A stretch of 22,303 nt of DNA from an uncultured bacterium. Its GTDB lineage: Bacteria > Cyanobacteriota > Vampirovibrionia > Gastranaerophilales > Gastranaerophilaceae. Numbering within the stretch: position 1 is the first letter of the stretch; the number at the start of each line of letters is the position of its first letter. This document shows, piece after piece, positions 13,447-21,047 of the stretch. The stretch covers positions 1 to 22,303 of the forward strand of contig CABRZP010000023.1 in NCBI GenBank assembly GCA_902475545.1, written 5' to 3'. A program made the translations under genes and the position numbers. The notes under the pieces were generated by a model, which was not told the origin of the DNA, ran no database searches, and saw only the letters and a list, made by a program, of their open reading frames with translations.

Positions 13447-15048
13447 TTAGTCAAATAAAGCATTAATTTTATCTGTAATATCTTGCGGATCAATTTCGTT
13501 AGTAATTTTATTTACATCTTGTGCAATTTGATATAACTTAGCAGCCTCAATTTTGTCACCGGTTATAGCAATTGAACGTGCAAGATTAAAATGTGCAAGA
13601 GCATAGTTTGGATTATGTTCAACCGCTTTTTTGAACATTTCCATTGCATTTTGAACCCTGCCCAAATCATCAAGATAAATTACACCAAGATTATTATATG
13701 CAATTGAATAATTTTCATCATATTTAATAGCATATTCATATTCTCTTATCGCTTCATCAGTTTCACCTTTACCCCAGTACAAAAATCCTAAATTACAGTG
13801 AATTTTTGCATTAGTTGGTTCAAGCTCAAGTGCATTCCTATATACAGCCAAAGCATTATCATAATCTTCTTTATCATAAAATGCACTGCCTAAATTAACA
13901 TAAATATCAATATCTTCAGGAGTTAATAGATAAGCACTTTGATAAGATGTAATTGCTGCATCCAAATCTTTTTTAGCTTCCTGAAATACAAATCCTAAGG
14001 TTTGATTAATAACACTTGTCCACTCTTTGCTTGGATTCAACGTTACAGCAGTTTGGAAATGCGATACGGCACTTTCAACATCACCTTTTACATAAAGAAT
14101 ATTTGCAAGATTTGAATGGAATTCCGGCATATTAGGCATGATTTGAATAAGTTTGTTATAAACTTCAATCGCATTATCATAGTCCCCGATATCCTCATAA
14201 GCTTTGCACAAATGACGATATGCAGGAATATTTAAACTATCCAGCCAAATTGCCATTTTATATTCTGTTATAGCATTTTCAAACTGACCGAGTGATGAAT
14301 ATATATCACCTAAAAGACAATATAACGGAACAAATCCCGGAGCTTTTTCTACTGCTTCTATATAAACATCAATAGCTTCATCAAGACCATTTGACTGAAC
14401 TTTTGAATATCCTTTAAGCAAAATCGGCAAAAATTTGATATAAGCAAAAGAATCTTTAACTCGTTTCAAGGCATCAATATCAAACGGAAGTGTCAAAATT
14501 GACAACGCATATTCGCCAATAGATTTTAATTTATTTTTGAAAACTCTAAATGATGAAACTTTATAAAGATTATGAAGCAGATAATGTGCACTGGAACTAC
14601 TTAACGGTGCATATTTAATAGCATTTTTAGCATTAATTTCCGCATCTAAAAATCTTGCTTTTTTGGTATAAGTTTCTGCAAGCATATAATATGCTTTTGA
14701 AAATTTAGGATTCTTTTTAATTGCTGTCTCAAAATAATTAACAGCTTTATCTAAATCACCTTTAAAAAATTGAGCTCTACCAATTTTGTAATAAATTTCA
14801 TAAGAATCAATATAAGATTCAAGTGCAATTTGGTACTCGGTAATTGCCTCATCAATATACTGACATGATGAATAAATATCCAAATGCCATGCCAGATATA
14901 AGTCACCTAATCTCAAATGCAAATCTGCATTTGTTGGATCTTTTTGAAGTCCTATTTGACATAATTCAATGGCAGATTTAACATTGCCTGTTTTTATTTC
15001 TTTTTTAATTTTTTTATTAAGTAATTCTGTATCGCTTTTCATAACCAT
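13447..15048 (-). CDS. Tetratricopeptide-repeat protein
   Basis: This 533-residue protein is built almost wholly of TPR units: ten or more 34-residue repeats are visible, two blocks split by a non-TPR stretch at about 165-215 (FRVFKNKLKSIG region). Clear units include YKIGRAQFFKGDLDKAVNYF, LYCLLGDIYSSLGQFENAIT and NLGVIYLDDLGRVQNAMEMF. There is no signal peptide or membrane helix, so it is probably a cytosolic scaffold. TPRs do not indicate a pathway. Two starts are close together, ATG 15048 and ATG 15042. It is convergent with uvrC and monocistronic in this window. Confidence 0.85.
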   Translation of the reverse strand: MVMKSDTELLNKKIKKEIKTGNVKSAIELCQIGLQKDPTNADLHLRLGDLYLAWHLDIYSSCQYIDEAITEYQIALESYIDSYEIYYKIGRAQFFKGDLDKAVNYFETAIKKNPKFSKAYYMLAETYTKKARFLDAEINAKNAIKYAPLSSSSAHYLLHNLYKVSSFRVFKNKLKSIGEYALSILTLPFDIDALKRVKDSFAYIKFLPILLKGYSKVQSNGLDEAIDVYIEAVEKAPGFVPLYCLLGDIYSSLGQFENAITEYKMAIWLDSLNIPAYRHLCKAYEDIGDYDNAIEVYNKLIQIMPNMPEFHSNLANILYVKGDVESAVSHFQTAVTLNPSKEWTSVINQTLGFVFQEAKKDLDAAITSYQSAYLLTPEDIDIYVNLGSAFYDKEDYDNALAVYRNALELEPTNAKIHCNLGFLYWGKGETDEAIREYEYAIKYDENYSIAYNNLGVIYLDDLGRVQNAMEMFKKAVEHNPNYALAHFNLARSIAITGDKIEAAKLYQIAQDVNKITNEIDPQDITDKINALFD

Positions 15049-15068
15049 TTATAGACTCTTTAACAAAT

Positions 15069-15097
15069 ATTGTAATTAATTTTCAGCAAAAAAGCAA
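15069..15097 (-). promoter_or_regulatory. Promoter of the TPR gene
   Basis: On the minus strand TTGCTT (15092-15097), a 17-base spacer and TACAAT (15069-15074). The start would lie near 15062, giving a leader of about 14 bases before ATG 15048. An AAAGAG element lies in it. Confidence 0.65.
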
Positions 15098-15181
15098 GGG
15101 GTGAATGATAAATATATATATCTTAAAATTTTTGGAAAAATGTGACTTCTATATCACTTTACTTAAAAATTGCTTCGTCAT

Positions 15182-15248
15182 GTCATTCTGAAGATTTTGA
15201 CGAAGAATCTCTAAACTTATGAGATACTTCTCTATCGCTCAATATGAC
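15182..15248. repeat. Imperfect palindromic repeat (REP/MITE-like)
   Basis: An imperfect inverted repeat with arms at 15182-15211 and 15221-15248. GTCAT pairs with ATGAC at the ends and GAAGAATCTC (15202-15211) pairs with GAGATACTTC (15221-15230) at 9 of 10 positions, around a 9-base loop. The wording (GTCATTCTGA...GAAGAATCTC) is of the sort found as dispersed palindromes in many bacterial genomes. It lies upstream of the promoter of the next gene, in a divergent gap (15049-15296) with no other gene. Confidence 0.65.
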
Positions 15249-15263
15249 TATATTGATTTTTTA

Positions 15264-15272
15264 TGGTACAAT
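15264..15272 (+). promoter_or_regulatory. Extended -10 of the homocitrate synthase-like gene
   Basis: TGG-TACAAT (15264-15272) with no clear -35. The start is near 15279. AGGGG lies about 11 bases before the ATG at 15297, so this transcript has a short leader with a Shine-Dalgarno. Confidence 0.5.
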
Positions 15273-15296
15273 GAGCAAAAAGGGGATATGTAATAT

Positions 15297-16607
15297 ATGA
15301 CAGATAATAGAATTTATTTTGTAGATGTAACAAACAGAGATGGCGTTCAAACATCAAGACTTGGCTTAGCAAAACTTCAAAAAACCATTATTAACCTAAT
15401 GCTTGATGATATGGGAATTACACAGTCAGAATTCGGGTTCCCAACTACAAAACACGAACTCAATTATCTGAACGGCAATTTGGAACTTGTAAAACGAGGA
15501 GCAATCAAGACAACTAAACTTTCCGGATGGATGAGAGGAATTGCGTCTGATGTGGAAGACTCGTTTAAAAATGTTCCAAATCTGCAATATGTTAACCTTT
15601 CACAATCGACATCAGAACAAATGATTAACGGTAAGTATCTTGGGAAAAAAACACCTGATGATATTATTAAAATGACTAAAGAAGCTGTAGAATGTGCAGT
15701 TGACAAAGGTGCAAAAATTATTGGTGTTAATGCCGAAGATGCATCAAGAAGTAACCTTGATTACTTGATTAAATATGCATCAGAAGCTAAAAAATCAGGA
15801 GCATACAGATTCCGTTACTGCGATACTCTAGGATATGAAGACCCGCAAACAACTTATGACAGAATTTATAAAATTGCAAAAGCTACCCAAATGCCAATAG
15901 AACTCCATTTCCATAACGACTTAGGAATGGCTACAGCTTGTTCTGTTATGGGTGCAAGAGCAGCAATTGATGCCGGAGTTGATGCTTATATAAATACTGC
16001 AATTAATGGTATGGGAGAACGTGCTGGAAATGCTGATTTAGTATCCTGTCTTCTTGCCTGCTTAAAATCTGCAGGATTTAAAGGTAAATATCCTATTGAC
16101 GAAAATATTAAACTTGATAGAGCCTGGCAATTAGCAAAATATACAGCATACGCATTCGGAGTTGATATTCCTATAAACCAGCCTGCGGTTGGGGATAATG
16201 CTTTCGCTCATGAATCAGGAATTCACGCTGACGGTGCATTAAAAGACAGAAGAAATTATGAACTTTACGATTTTGAAGAACTTGGACGCGGCGAACCTGA
16301 AATTATCGAAACAGGAAGAATGATTACAACAGGTGAATACGGCGGTATCAAAGGATTCCGTAACGTATACAACAATTTAGAAATAGAATTTAAAGATGAA
16401 CATGAAGCAAGAAATATTCTTGAACTTGCCCGTTACGCAAACGTACACACTCAAAAGCCTTTGACTACAAGTGAATTAAGATTTATATATTACTATCCTG
16501 ACATTGCGGCAAAAGTAATGACAGTATCACCATATTATGAACCGATTGGAGCAATTAAAGAGCGTGTAGAAGCACAAATAATTAATCCTCCGAAGAGTGT
16601 AATTTAA
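15297..16607 (+). CDS. Homocitrate synthase / Re-citrate synthase-like DRE-TIM metallolyase
   Basis: This 436-residue TIM-barrel enzyme of the LeuA/NifV/homocitrate synthase family condenses acetyl-CoA with a 2-oxoacid. Visible features are the N-terminal VTNRDGVQTSR (R14, D15), the metal-binding pair in ELHFHNDLG (H204, H206), NGMGERAGNADL (237-248) and HESGIHADG (305-313). It lacks the C-terminal allosteric LeuA domain of 2-isopropylmalate synthase, so it is not a normal LeuA. The NRDGVQT form of the motif, in place of the usual LRDGEQ, is a mark of a distinct subgroup. Candidate products are homocitrate or, by (R)-specific condensation with oxaloacetate, citrate. No leu, lys or nif gene is nearby to choose. 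It overlaps a small minus-strand ORF at its 3' end. Confidence 0.8.
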   Translation: MTDNRIYFVDVTNRDGVQTSRLGLAKLQKTIINLMLDDMGITQSEFGFPTTKHELNYLNGNLELVKRGAIKTTKLSGWMRGIASDVEDSFKNVPNLQYVNLSQSTSEQMINGKYLGKKTPDDIIKMTKEAVECAVDKGAKIIGVNAEDASRSNLDYLIKYASEAKKSGAYRFRYCDTLGYEDPQTTYDRIYKIAKATQMPIELHFHNDLGMATACSVMGARAAIDAGVDAYINTAINGMGERAGNADLVSCLLACLKSAGFKGKYPIDENIKLDRAWQLAKYTAYAFGVDIPINQPAVGDNAFAHESGIHADGALKDRRNYELYDFEELGRGEPEIIETGRMITTGEYGGIKGFRNVYNNLEIEFKDEHEARNILELARYANVHTQKPLTTSELRFIYYYPDIAAKVMTVSPYYEPIGAIKERVEAQIINPPKSVI

Positions 16608-16743
16608 TTTTAGAAAAAACCGAACAAAATTCTTCTATTGCAGCGATAAGGTTTTCCGATTTTTCATCAATATATTCTTGCAAGTCAAGCAAGAATTCAG
16701 CATTGTTGCCATCATCAACATAACCGGCAATGCAGTATTTCAT
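16582..16743 (-). CDS. Possible small protein, 53 residues
   Basis: An open frame with start ATG 16743, beginning MKYCIAGYVDDGNNAEFLLD and ending FSKIKLHSSED. It has an in-frame stop just upstream and no Shine-Dalgarno. The helix-like, acidic composition looks protein-like, and it overlaps the 3' end of the convergent synthase gene by 26 bases. It is not recognised and could be a remnant of a larger gene. A TATAAT on the minus strand at 16941-16946 could serve it, with a transcript that would pass through the structured element at 16800-16909. Confidence 0.35.
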   Translation of the reverse strand: MKYCIAGYVDDGNNAEFLLDLQEYIDEKSENLIAAIEEFCSVFSKIKLHSSED

Positions 16744-16799
16744 TGCTATTATTTAAATGTATCAAAATAAAACAGCGTTGCAGTTATATATCAAAAGCA

Positions 16800-16909
16800 C
16801 TTACTCCTCCCTCATTTTGAGAGGGATCGAGTAAGGAATCGGTCAGAAGTTCGGAGACTTACCCCTGATTACTCATCTCATTTGACCTCCAGTTTCTCTG
16901 TCTTTTTTT
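16800..16909. other. Structured intergenic element of unknown class
   Basis: Part of a 432-base gap (16608-17039). CTTACTC (16800-16806) pairs with GAGTAAG (16829-16835), and inside it CCCTC (16809-16813) with GAGGG (16821-16825). A second stem is GGTCA (16841-16845) with TGACC (16883-16887), enclosing AAGT/ACTT (16847-16850/16857-16860). On the plus strand it ends in seven T (16903-16909). Read on the minus strand, GGAGG (16886-16890) lies before a 5-codon ORF, MSNQG. The composition is much richer in GC than its surroundings. It might be a small RNA, a terminator for the synthase gene, or a repeat; it matches no class I can name. Confidence 0.45.
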
Positions 16910-16968
16910 AAATCTTTCTTTGTTCACTCCATACAAGTTAATTATAATTTGTTATTTGAACAATATTG

Positions 16969-17032
16969 CATGATAAACTTATCACATTAATAACTTTATC
17001 ATGTCGCATTGGGTTAGTCAATAGTATATAAT
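16969..17032 (+). promoter_or_regulatory. Promoter and clustered operator-like sites of the XRE gene
   Basis: TATAAT (17027-17032) ends seven bases before the ATG at 17040 and there is no Shine-Dalgarno, so leaderless. Upstream lie TGATAA-AC-TTATCA (16971-16984), a perfect 6-bp-arm dyad, and CATGATAAA (16969-16977) with TTTATCATG (16995-17003), a perfect 9-bp-arm dyad. TTATCA recurs at 16996-17001 and 17035-17040. XRE regulators commonly bind such dyads to repress themselves, so these are likely operators. Confidence 0.5.
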
Positions 17033-17039
17033 ACTTATC

Positions 17040-17276
17040 ATGAAGAAAATTAAAGTTACCAAAATAACTAAATTATTTGGCAAAAAAGTCAAAATAGAAA
17101 GAGTAAAAAAAGATCTTTCACAAGATGACTTAGCAGAATTATCAGGAATTAGCCGACCAACAATCGGAGCTATCGAAAGAGGCGAAAATGCACCTTCTAT
17201 AGAAACTGCCGCAAATATCGCCAGAGGTTTAGGTATTGATTTATATAAAATGTTTATTTTTGATGATATAGAATAG
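17040..17276 (+). CDS. XRE-family transcriptional regulator
   Basis: This 78-residue protein is almost entirely one Cro/C1-type helix-turn-helix (about 16-72: FGKKVKIERVKKDLSQDDLAE, then the recognition helix SRPTIGAIERGENAPSIETA, then GLGIDLYKM). It starts with a lysine-rich segment and ends in an acidic tail, with no sensor domain. The gene precedes the TrmB-like gene by a short gap. The clustered TTATCA dyads in front suggest autoregulation. It could govern the neighbouring TrmB-like gene as well. The family call is secure; targets are unknown. Confidence 0.92.
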   Translation: MKKIKVTKITKLFGKKVKIERVKKDLSQDDLAELSGISRPTIGAIERGENAPSIETAANIARGLGIDLYKMFIFDDIE

Positions 17277-17285
17277 GATTTGTCT

Positions 17286-18071
17286 GTGGATAATCTCGTT
17301 GAAAAATTAAAAGAACTCGGGTTCAACTCATACGAAGCTAAGGTTTATATCGCTTTATTGAAAAAATATCCGGCAACCGGATATGAAGTTTCACAGATTG
17401 CAGATATTCCGCAATCTCGTGCCTATGATGCTTTAAAATCTCTTGTAGTTAACAAAATTGCATCCTCAACTGATGACAAGCCTCAAAAATATACCCCTAT
17501 AACCCCTAAAGAATTAACACAAAGATTTAAACGTAAAATGAATTCTACTATTGACTTTCTGGAGAAAAAACTCCCTAATGTAAAAGAAGACTACAATGAA
17601 CCGATTCATAATATCTTTGGTTACGAAACAATACTTGAAAAACTCAAAGAAATTATTAAAAATACAGAACATTCCATATATATTGAAATATGGGCAAATG
17701 ATTTTAAACACATAGAAAGTGTAATTGAAGATGCGTACGACCGAAGCGTTACAATAAAAATTGTGGGTTATGATAATATCATCACCCCGTTTGGATTGGT
17801 ATATAATCACGACGGCAGTAAAGAAATAGAACAAGCAAAAGGTCGTTCAATATACTTATTGTCAGATGATAACGAGTGCATTTTTGGAAATATCGAATCT
17901 AAAGTCGTATGGACAAAAAACAATGACATTGCTCTTTTACTAAAAGAATTTATTATACATGATATGTATTTGCTTGATGTAAACCAACAATTCCCTGAAC
18001 AATTAAAATATTTCTACGGAAGCGGCTTTAAAAAACTTAAAGAGAAAATCATTACTCCCCGAAAAAAATAA
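17286..18071 (+). CDS. TrmB-family transcriptional regulator
   Basis: This 261-residue regulator has an N-terminal winged-helix domain (about 1-75: LGFNSYEAKVYIALL, then ATGYEVSQIADIPQSRAYDAL), the TrmB/sugar-sensing pattern, a lysine-rich linker helix (about 80-100), and a C-terminal PLD-like ligand domain (about 110-250) with IYIEIWANDF and SIYLLSDDNECIFG. TrmB proteins control sugar uptake or central metabolism in archaea and many bacteria. GTG 17286 fits AGGAT with 6-base spacing better than TTG 17280, which is too close. It overlaps no gene. Its start lies 9 bases after the XRE stop, so they form one operon. It is convergent with the kinase-ART gene, 2 bases away. Confidence 0.85.
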   Translation: MDNLVEKLKELGFNSYEAKVYIALLKKYPATGYEVSQIADIPQSRAYDALKSLVVNKIASSTDDKPQKYTPITPKELTQRFKRKMNSTIDFLEKKLPNVKEDYNEPIHNIFGYETILEKLKEIIKNTEHSIYIEIWANDFKHIESVIEDAYDRSVTIKIVGYDNIITPFGLVYNHDGSKEIEQAKGRSIYLLSDDNECIFGNIESKVVWTKNNDIALLLKEFIIHDMYLLDVNQQFPEQLKYFYGSGFKKLKEKIITPRKK

Positions 18072-18073
18072 AA

Positions 18074-20113
18074 TTATACTTCTTGCATGTGAATTTCCCA
18101 GCGGGAATAACCTTTTCCTGTTTTCGGATTGATACATTCAATACATTCTTTGTCTAAAATTCTAAATTGTTCACCTTCTGCATACACAACTTCTTGATTC
18201 AGCCCAACGTTATAGGCTCTGGAAGTTTCAGACTTAGGATGCATAATAAATTTTATATTACATTTTGATACGGAATCTCCAAAATCACCTTCAGCATAAT
18301 CTCTATGTGTAGAACAGCATTGTCTTGAAGGTACAGTATAAATTTCTCCAACTTTAGGAATTTCAGTTTTTACAAATTTATCAGGATTATTTCTTCCAAA
18401 CCAGTGATAAACAGGTTCTATTTCGAATTCAGATTTGTAATCTTTTTCTGCAATAACGTCAAATCTTTCTTTTGTTTTAATCGGGTGCTTGGAATTATAC
18501 CTTCCGCCTAATTCCATTATAGCTTTAGAAAGTTCTACATCTGCGAATTCTCCTCCGCCCATGTGCATAGCCTGCCATGCTCTATAAATCTGTTTATCAG
18601 TTGCAGTTTCCGTAAGTTTAGGAATCAAATAAATTTCAGATATTGCATCTCTTTTGCGGTGTGCTTCAATTTCTGCAATTGCGGCAGAACGTTCACCCTC
18701 TGTTAGTTTACGAGAAGGAATTGAAACTTCCGGTTCATATTTCAATTTTGATTTAATGGATTTTATTCTATAATCATCCATTTGTTTAATTCTCCGTTCT
18801 CTCAATTTGACTATTCGGGTCACAAAAGAAGACATACTTTCCCCTTCTTTAACCGGAGTTTTTTCGGCAAGATTTGAAAGATTAACAAACAATCTATGAT
18901 ACAACTCTTCCATATCACAAAGCCCTCTGAAGTTTCCACTGTATTTTGGCTTCTTTAATTCTAAACCTTCATCTGCGATATCACTAAAAAGTTTTAAAAT
19001 ATCATCTTTTGATATTTTTACACCTTTCTTTTCCATTGACTTCAGTTCTTCAATTAAAAACTTTGAAACAGATTTTGTACTAGGCATATCAAGACTCATA
19101 CCCCATTCGCTTGAATTTTCTGCAATCTTATCAGAAAGAGTTTTTGAAACAAGTTCAGGGTGAAAGACTCTTTTTTCTGCAATTTTACCTGCTATTTTAG
19201 AAAAATATACATCTAAACTTTCATCTGTTCTTGGATGTGCTTTCATTTCCGCAAGAACATCTCTCATATAATTTCTACGATTTATAAGAGTTTGAGCCAA
19301 ATTTTTATCTGACACCGTTTCTCGAATTGCTTTATCAGATATACCGCAAACGCCCTCAAAGGATTTTACAAGTTCACCATGAGTCATTTCGGAATATACT
19401 CTTGTACTTTCCCAATTTCTGCCATCTACAAGAGTAACCAGTTCATCAACAGTATCGCCAAAATTAGGCTTTAACTCTCCCATAGCCCGATATTTCAAAG
19501 CTCCACCATTATCAACCTTGAAAAGCTTGCCTTCATGCACAAAAGTATTTCCCTCTAAAAGCGAATCCCAATTCGCAAGCCATGCATCAGCCGCAAAGCC
19601 TTTTTGAAGTTGTTGTGCAGTTCCATTGTCAGAGCCTTCTATAAATTTACTTGCCAAACCTTTTACCTTACCGTCAATTTTAACAGGCATTAATTCAGGA
19701 GTATCAATACCAGCTAAATTATATAATTTAGAAGCCATTATTTCTGATTCAATATGCCCTTCTTTTTTAGCATCCTGTGCAAATTTTATATAAAACAAAT
19801 CACCGGTAGAATTATTTTTTGCCCAAAATGCGTCTTGAGAACCCATTTGAGAACCTCGATACATCAACCATTCAGACTCTTTACCACCTAACGAAACTTT
19901 TATCGGTTTAGCAATATGACTTGAATTTAAACTCTTTTCAAATTTTGCTTTTTCACTTAACTTAACAACATCTTCTGTTAAAGGTGCATATCTTAAATTT
20001 TGTAAATCTTTAATAAGCGGTTTATTTTGTATATGCAAAAGGCTTGTACCATAGGCTTTAGCATGTTTTGCATACTGTCTAATCATCTCTGAGTCAATTG
20101 ACGGTAATTTCAT
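18074..20113 (-). CDS. Kinase-like plus ADP-ribosyltransferase-like fusion protein
   Basis: This 679-residue protein starts at ATG 20113, with GGGA a few bases upstream. A TTG-initiated form 16 codons longer (20161) is possible. N-terminal part (about 85-215): a HipA/PI3K-like protein kinase fold, with FYIKFAQD (K110), a helix with E122/E124, FAADAWLANWDS (N181, D183), N189 and KVDNGGAL (D201), the order of the catalytic and metal residues in such kinases. The middle (about 250-540) is mostly helical and not recognised. C-terminal part (about 568-658): VYHWFGRNN, YTVPSRQCCSTH (S601, T602) and NQEVVYAEGEQFRI (E641), the S-T and E-V-[LV] marks of an R-S-E type ADP-ribosyltransferase. The usual Arg position carries His and the residue two before the catalytic Glu is Asn. 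It has no signal peptide. It lies alone between regulators and tdk. A defence or effector protein is plausible but not shown. Confidence 0.7.
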   Translation of the reverse strand: MKLPSIDSEMIRQYAKHAKAYGTSLLHIQNKPLIKDLQNLRYAPLTEDVVKLSEKAKFEKSLNSSHIAKPIKVSLGGKESEWLMYRGSQMGSQDAFWAKNNSTGDLFYIKFAQDAKKEGHIESEIMASKLYNLAGIDTPELMPVKIDGKVKGLASKFIEGSDNGTAQQLQKGFAADAWLANWDSLLEGNTFVHEGKLFKVDNGGALKYRAMGELKPNFGDTVDELVTLVDGRNWESTRVYSEMTHGELVKSFEGVCGISDKAIRETVSDKNLAQTLINRRNYMRDVLAEMKAHPRTDESLDVYFSKIAGKIAEKRVFHPELVSKTLSDKIAENSSEWGMSLDMPSTKSVSKFLIEELKSMEKKGVKISKDDILKLFSDIADEGLELKKPKYSGNFRGLCDMEELYHRLFVNLSNLAEKTPVKEGESMSSFVTRIVKLRERRIKQMDDYRIKSIKSKLKYEPEVSIPSRKLTEGERSAAIAEIEAHRKRDAISEIYLIPKLTETATDKQIYRAWQAMHMGGGEFADVELSKAIMELGGRYNSKHPIKTKERFDVIAEKDYKSEFEIEPVYHWFGRNNPDKFVKTEIPKVGEIYTVPSRQCCSTHRDYAEGDFGDSVSKCNIKFIMHPKSETSRAYNVGLNQEVVYAEGEQFRILDKECIECINPKTGKGYSRWEIHMQEV

Positions 20114-20210
20114 AAAATTTCCCAAAAAATTTACTACACTACTCCTTTTTATAAAAAACAACCCTTCAATAAATTGCTAAAACCATGCTGATTTTTTAAT
20201 AAATATTTAC

Positions 20211-20239
20211 TTTTCAATTTTGATTTTAAGTTTTATAAT
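20211..20239 (+). promoter_or_regulatory. Promoter of tdk
   Basis: TTTTCA (20211-20216), a 17-base spacer and TATAAT (20234-20239). The start would lie near 20246, leaving a leader of about 36 bases containing GGGAG and AAAGGG. Confidence 0.6.
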
Positions 20240-20281
20240 AAGTGTAAGTTAAACATGTATTTTGGGAGAAAATAAAGGGAA

Positions 20282-20896
20282 ATGGACGGATATAGTTTCG
20301 AAATAATAACAGGTCCTATGAGCTGCGGAAAGACTGAAGAGCTTTTGAGAAGGATTAAAAGATGTATTATTGCTAAGAAAAAAGTAATAGTTATCTCACC
20401 TGATGTTGATACAAGAGCAAAAGGTGATTATATTGAATCCAGAAACGGTCTTTGGTTAGATGCAGTCAAAGTGAAACATTCCGTACAAATTCTAAGCCTT
20501 GTCAAAGATGCTGAAGTTATTGCAATAGATGAATTACAATTCTTTGATGCAAATATAACAAAAGTTATCACACAACTTATGAATGAAGGTAGAAAAGTTA
20601 TCGGCACAGGACTTGAATTAGATTTCAAAGCTGAACCTTTCGGACATATGCCTGAATTGATGTGCATTGCAACCAAAATTGATAAATTACATGCAGTTTG
20701 TATGAAATGCGGTTGTGAACATGCAACAAGAACTCAAAGATTAATTGACGGTAAACCTGCTGATAAAAATTCACCTCTAATAATGATTGGCGGAGATGAA
20801 ACTTATGAAGCACGTTGTATAAAATGCTATGAACTTCCCGATGAACATCCGGAAAAAGCTAAAAAAGGATTTAGATTATTACAATTTAACAAATAA
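20282..20896 (+). CDS. tdk: Thymidine kinase
   Basis: This 204-residue TK1-type thymidine kinase phosphorylates thymidine in the pyrimidine salvage pathway. The P-loop is GPMSCGKTEELLRR (11-24), a slight change from the usual GPMFSGKT. DELQFF gives the catalytic E84. GLELDFKAEPFGHMPEL (110-126) is the typical lid region, and the zinc cysteines C140, C143, C179 and C182 are all present. Length matches the family. The ATG is preceded by AAAGGGAA. It lies behind its own promoter, divergent from the kinase-ART gene. Confidence 0.96.
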   Translation: MDGYSFEIITGPMSCGKTEELLRRIKRCIIAKKKVIVISPDVDTRAKGDYIESRNGLWLDAVKVKHSVQILSLVKDAEVIAIDELQFFDANITKVITQLMNEGRKVIGTGLELDFKAEPFGHMPELMCIATKIDKLHAVCMKCGCEHATRTQRLIDGKPADKNSPLIMIGGDETYEARCIKCYELPDEHPEKAKKGFRLLQFNK

Positions 20897-20930
20897 TCTT
20901 TTAACTTCATAATTTCAACCGTTTACCTTA

Positions 20931-20964
20931 TCGACAATCAGCTTTATATGTGTTAATATAAAGC
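20931..20964 (+). promoter_or_regulatory. Putative ctpA promoter overlapping a perfect hairpin
   Basis: TCGACA (20931-20936), 17 bases, and TAATAT (20954-20959) preceded by TGT make an extended-10 promoter. The perfect 9-bp stem GCTTTATAT (20941-20949)/ATATAAAGC (20956-20964) with a 6-base loop covers the spacer and -10. It lies 44 bases after the tdk stop and has no T-run, so it is an unlikely terminator. Confidence 0.45.
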
Positions 20965-20973
20965 CTGTAATAA

Positions 20974-21005
20974 TTCCTTATCAGGAACATTTTGAAAATA
21001 TTTTC
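20974..21005 (+). promoter_or_regulatory. Inverted repeats in the ctpA leader
   Basis: TTCCT-tatc-AGGAA (20974-20987) is a 5-bp stem with a tetraloop, followed by the perfect 12-bp palindrome GAAAATATTTTC (20994-21005). Both are in the 5' leader before the GGAGG of ctpA. The function is unknown. Confidence 0.3.
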
Positions 21006-21047
21006 GTCACTGATAACAAGAGGGAATTATTGGAGGTTTAAATAAGA

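Noticed and set aside
16800..16909. Signal recognition particle RNA or 6S RNA
   Set aside because: GGTCAGAAGTTCGGAG has a slight likeness to the 4.5S tip, but the conserved GGAAGCAGC-type loop is missing and the fold differs.
20941..20964. tdk terminator
   Set aside because: The stem is perfect but AT-rich and no T-run follows, so an intrinsic terminator is unlikely.
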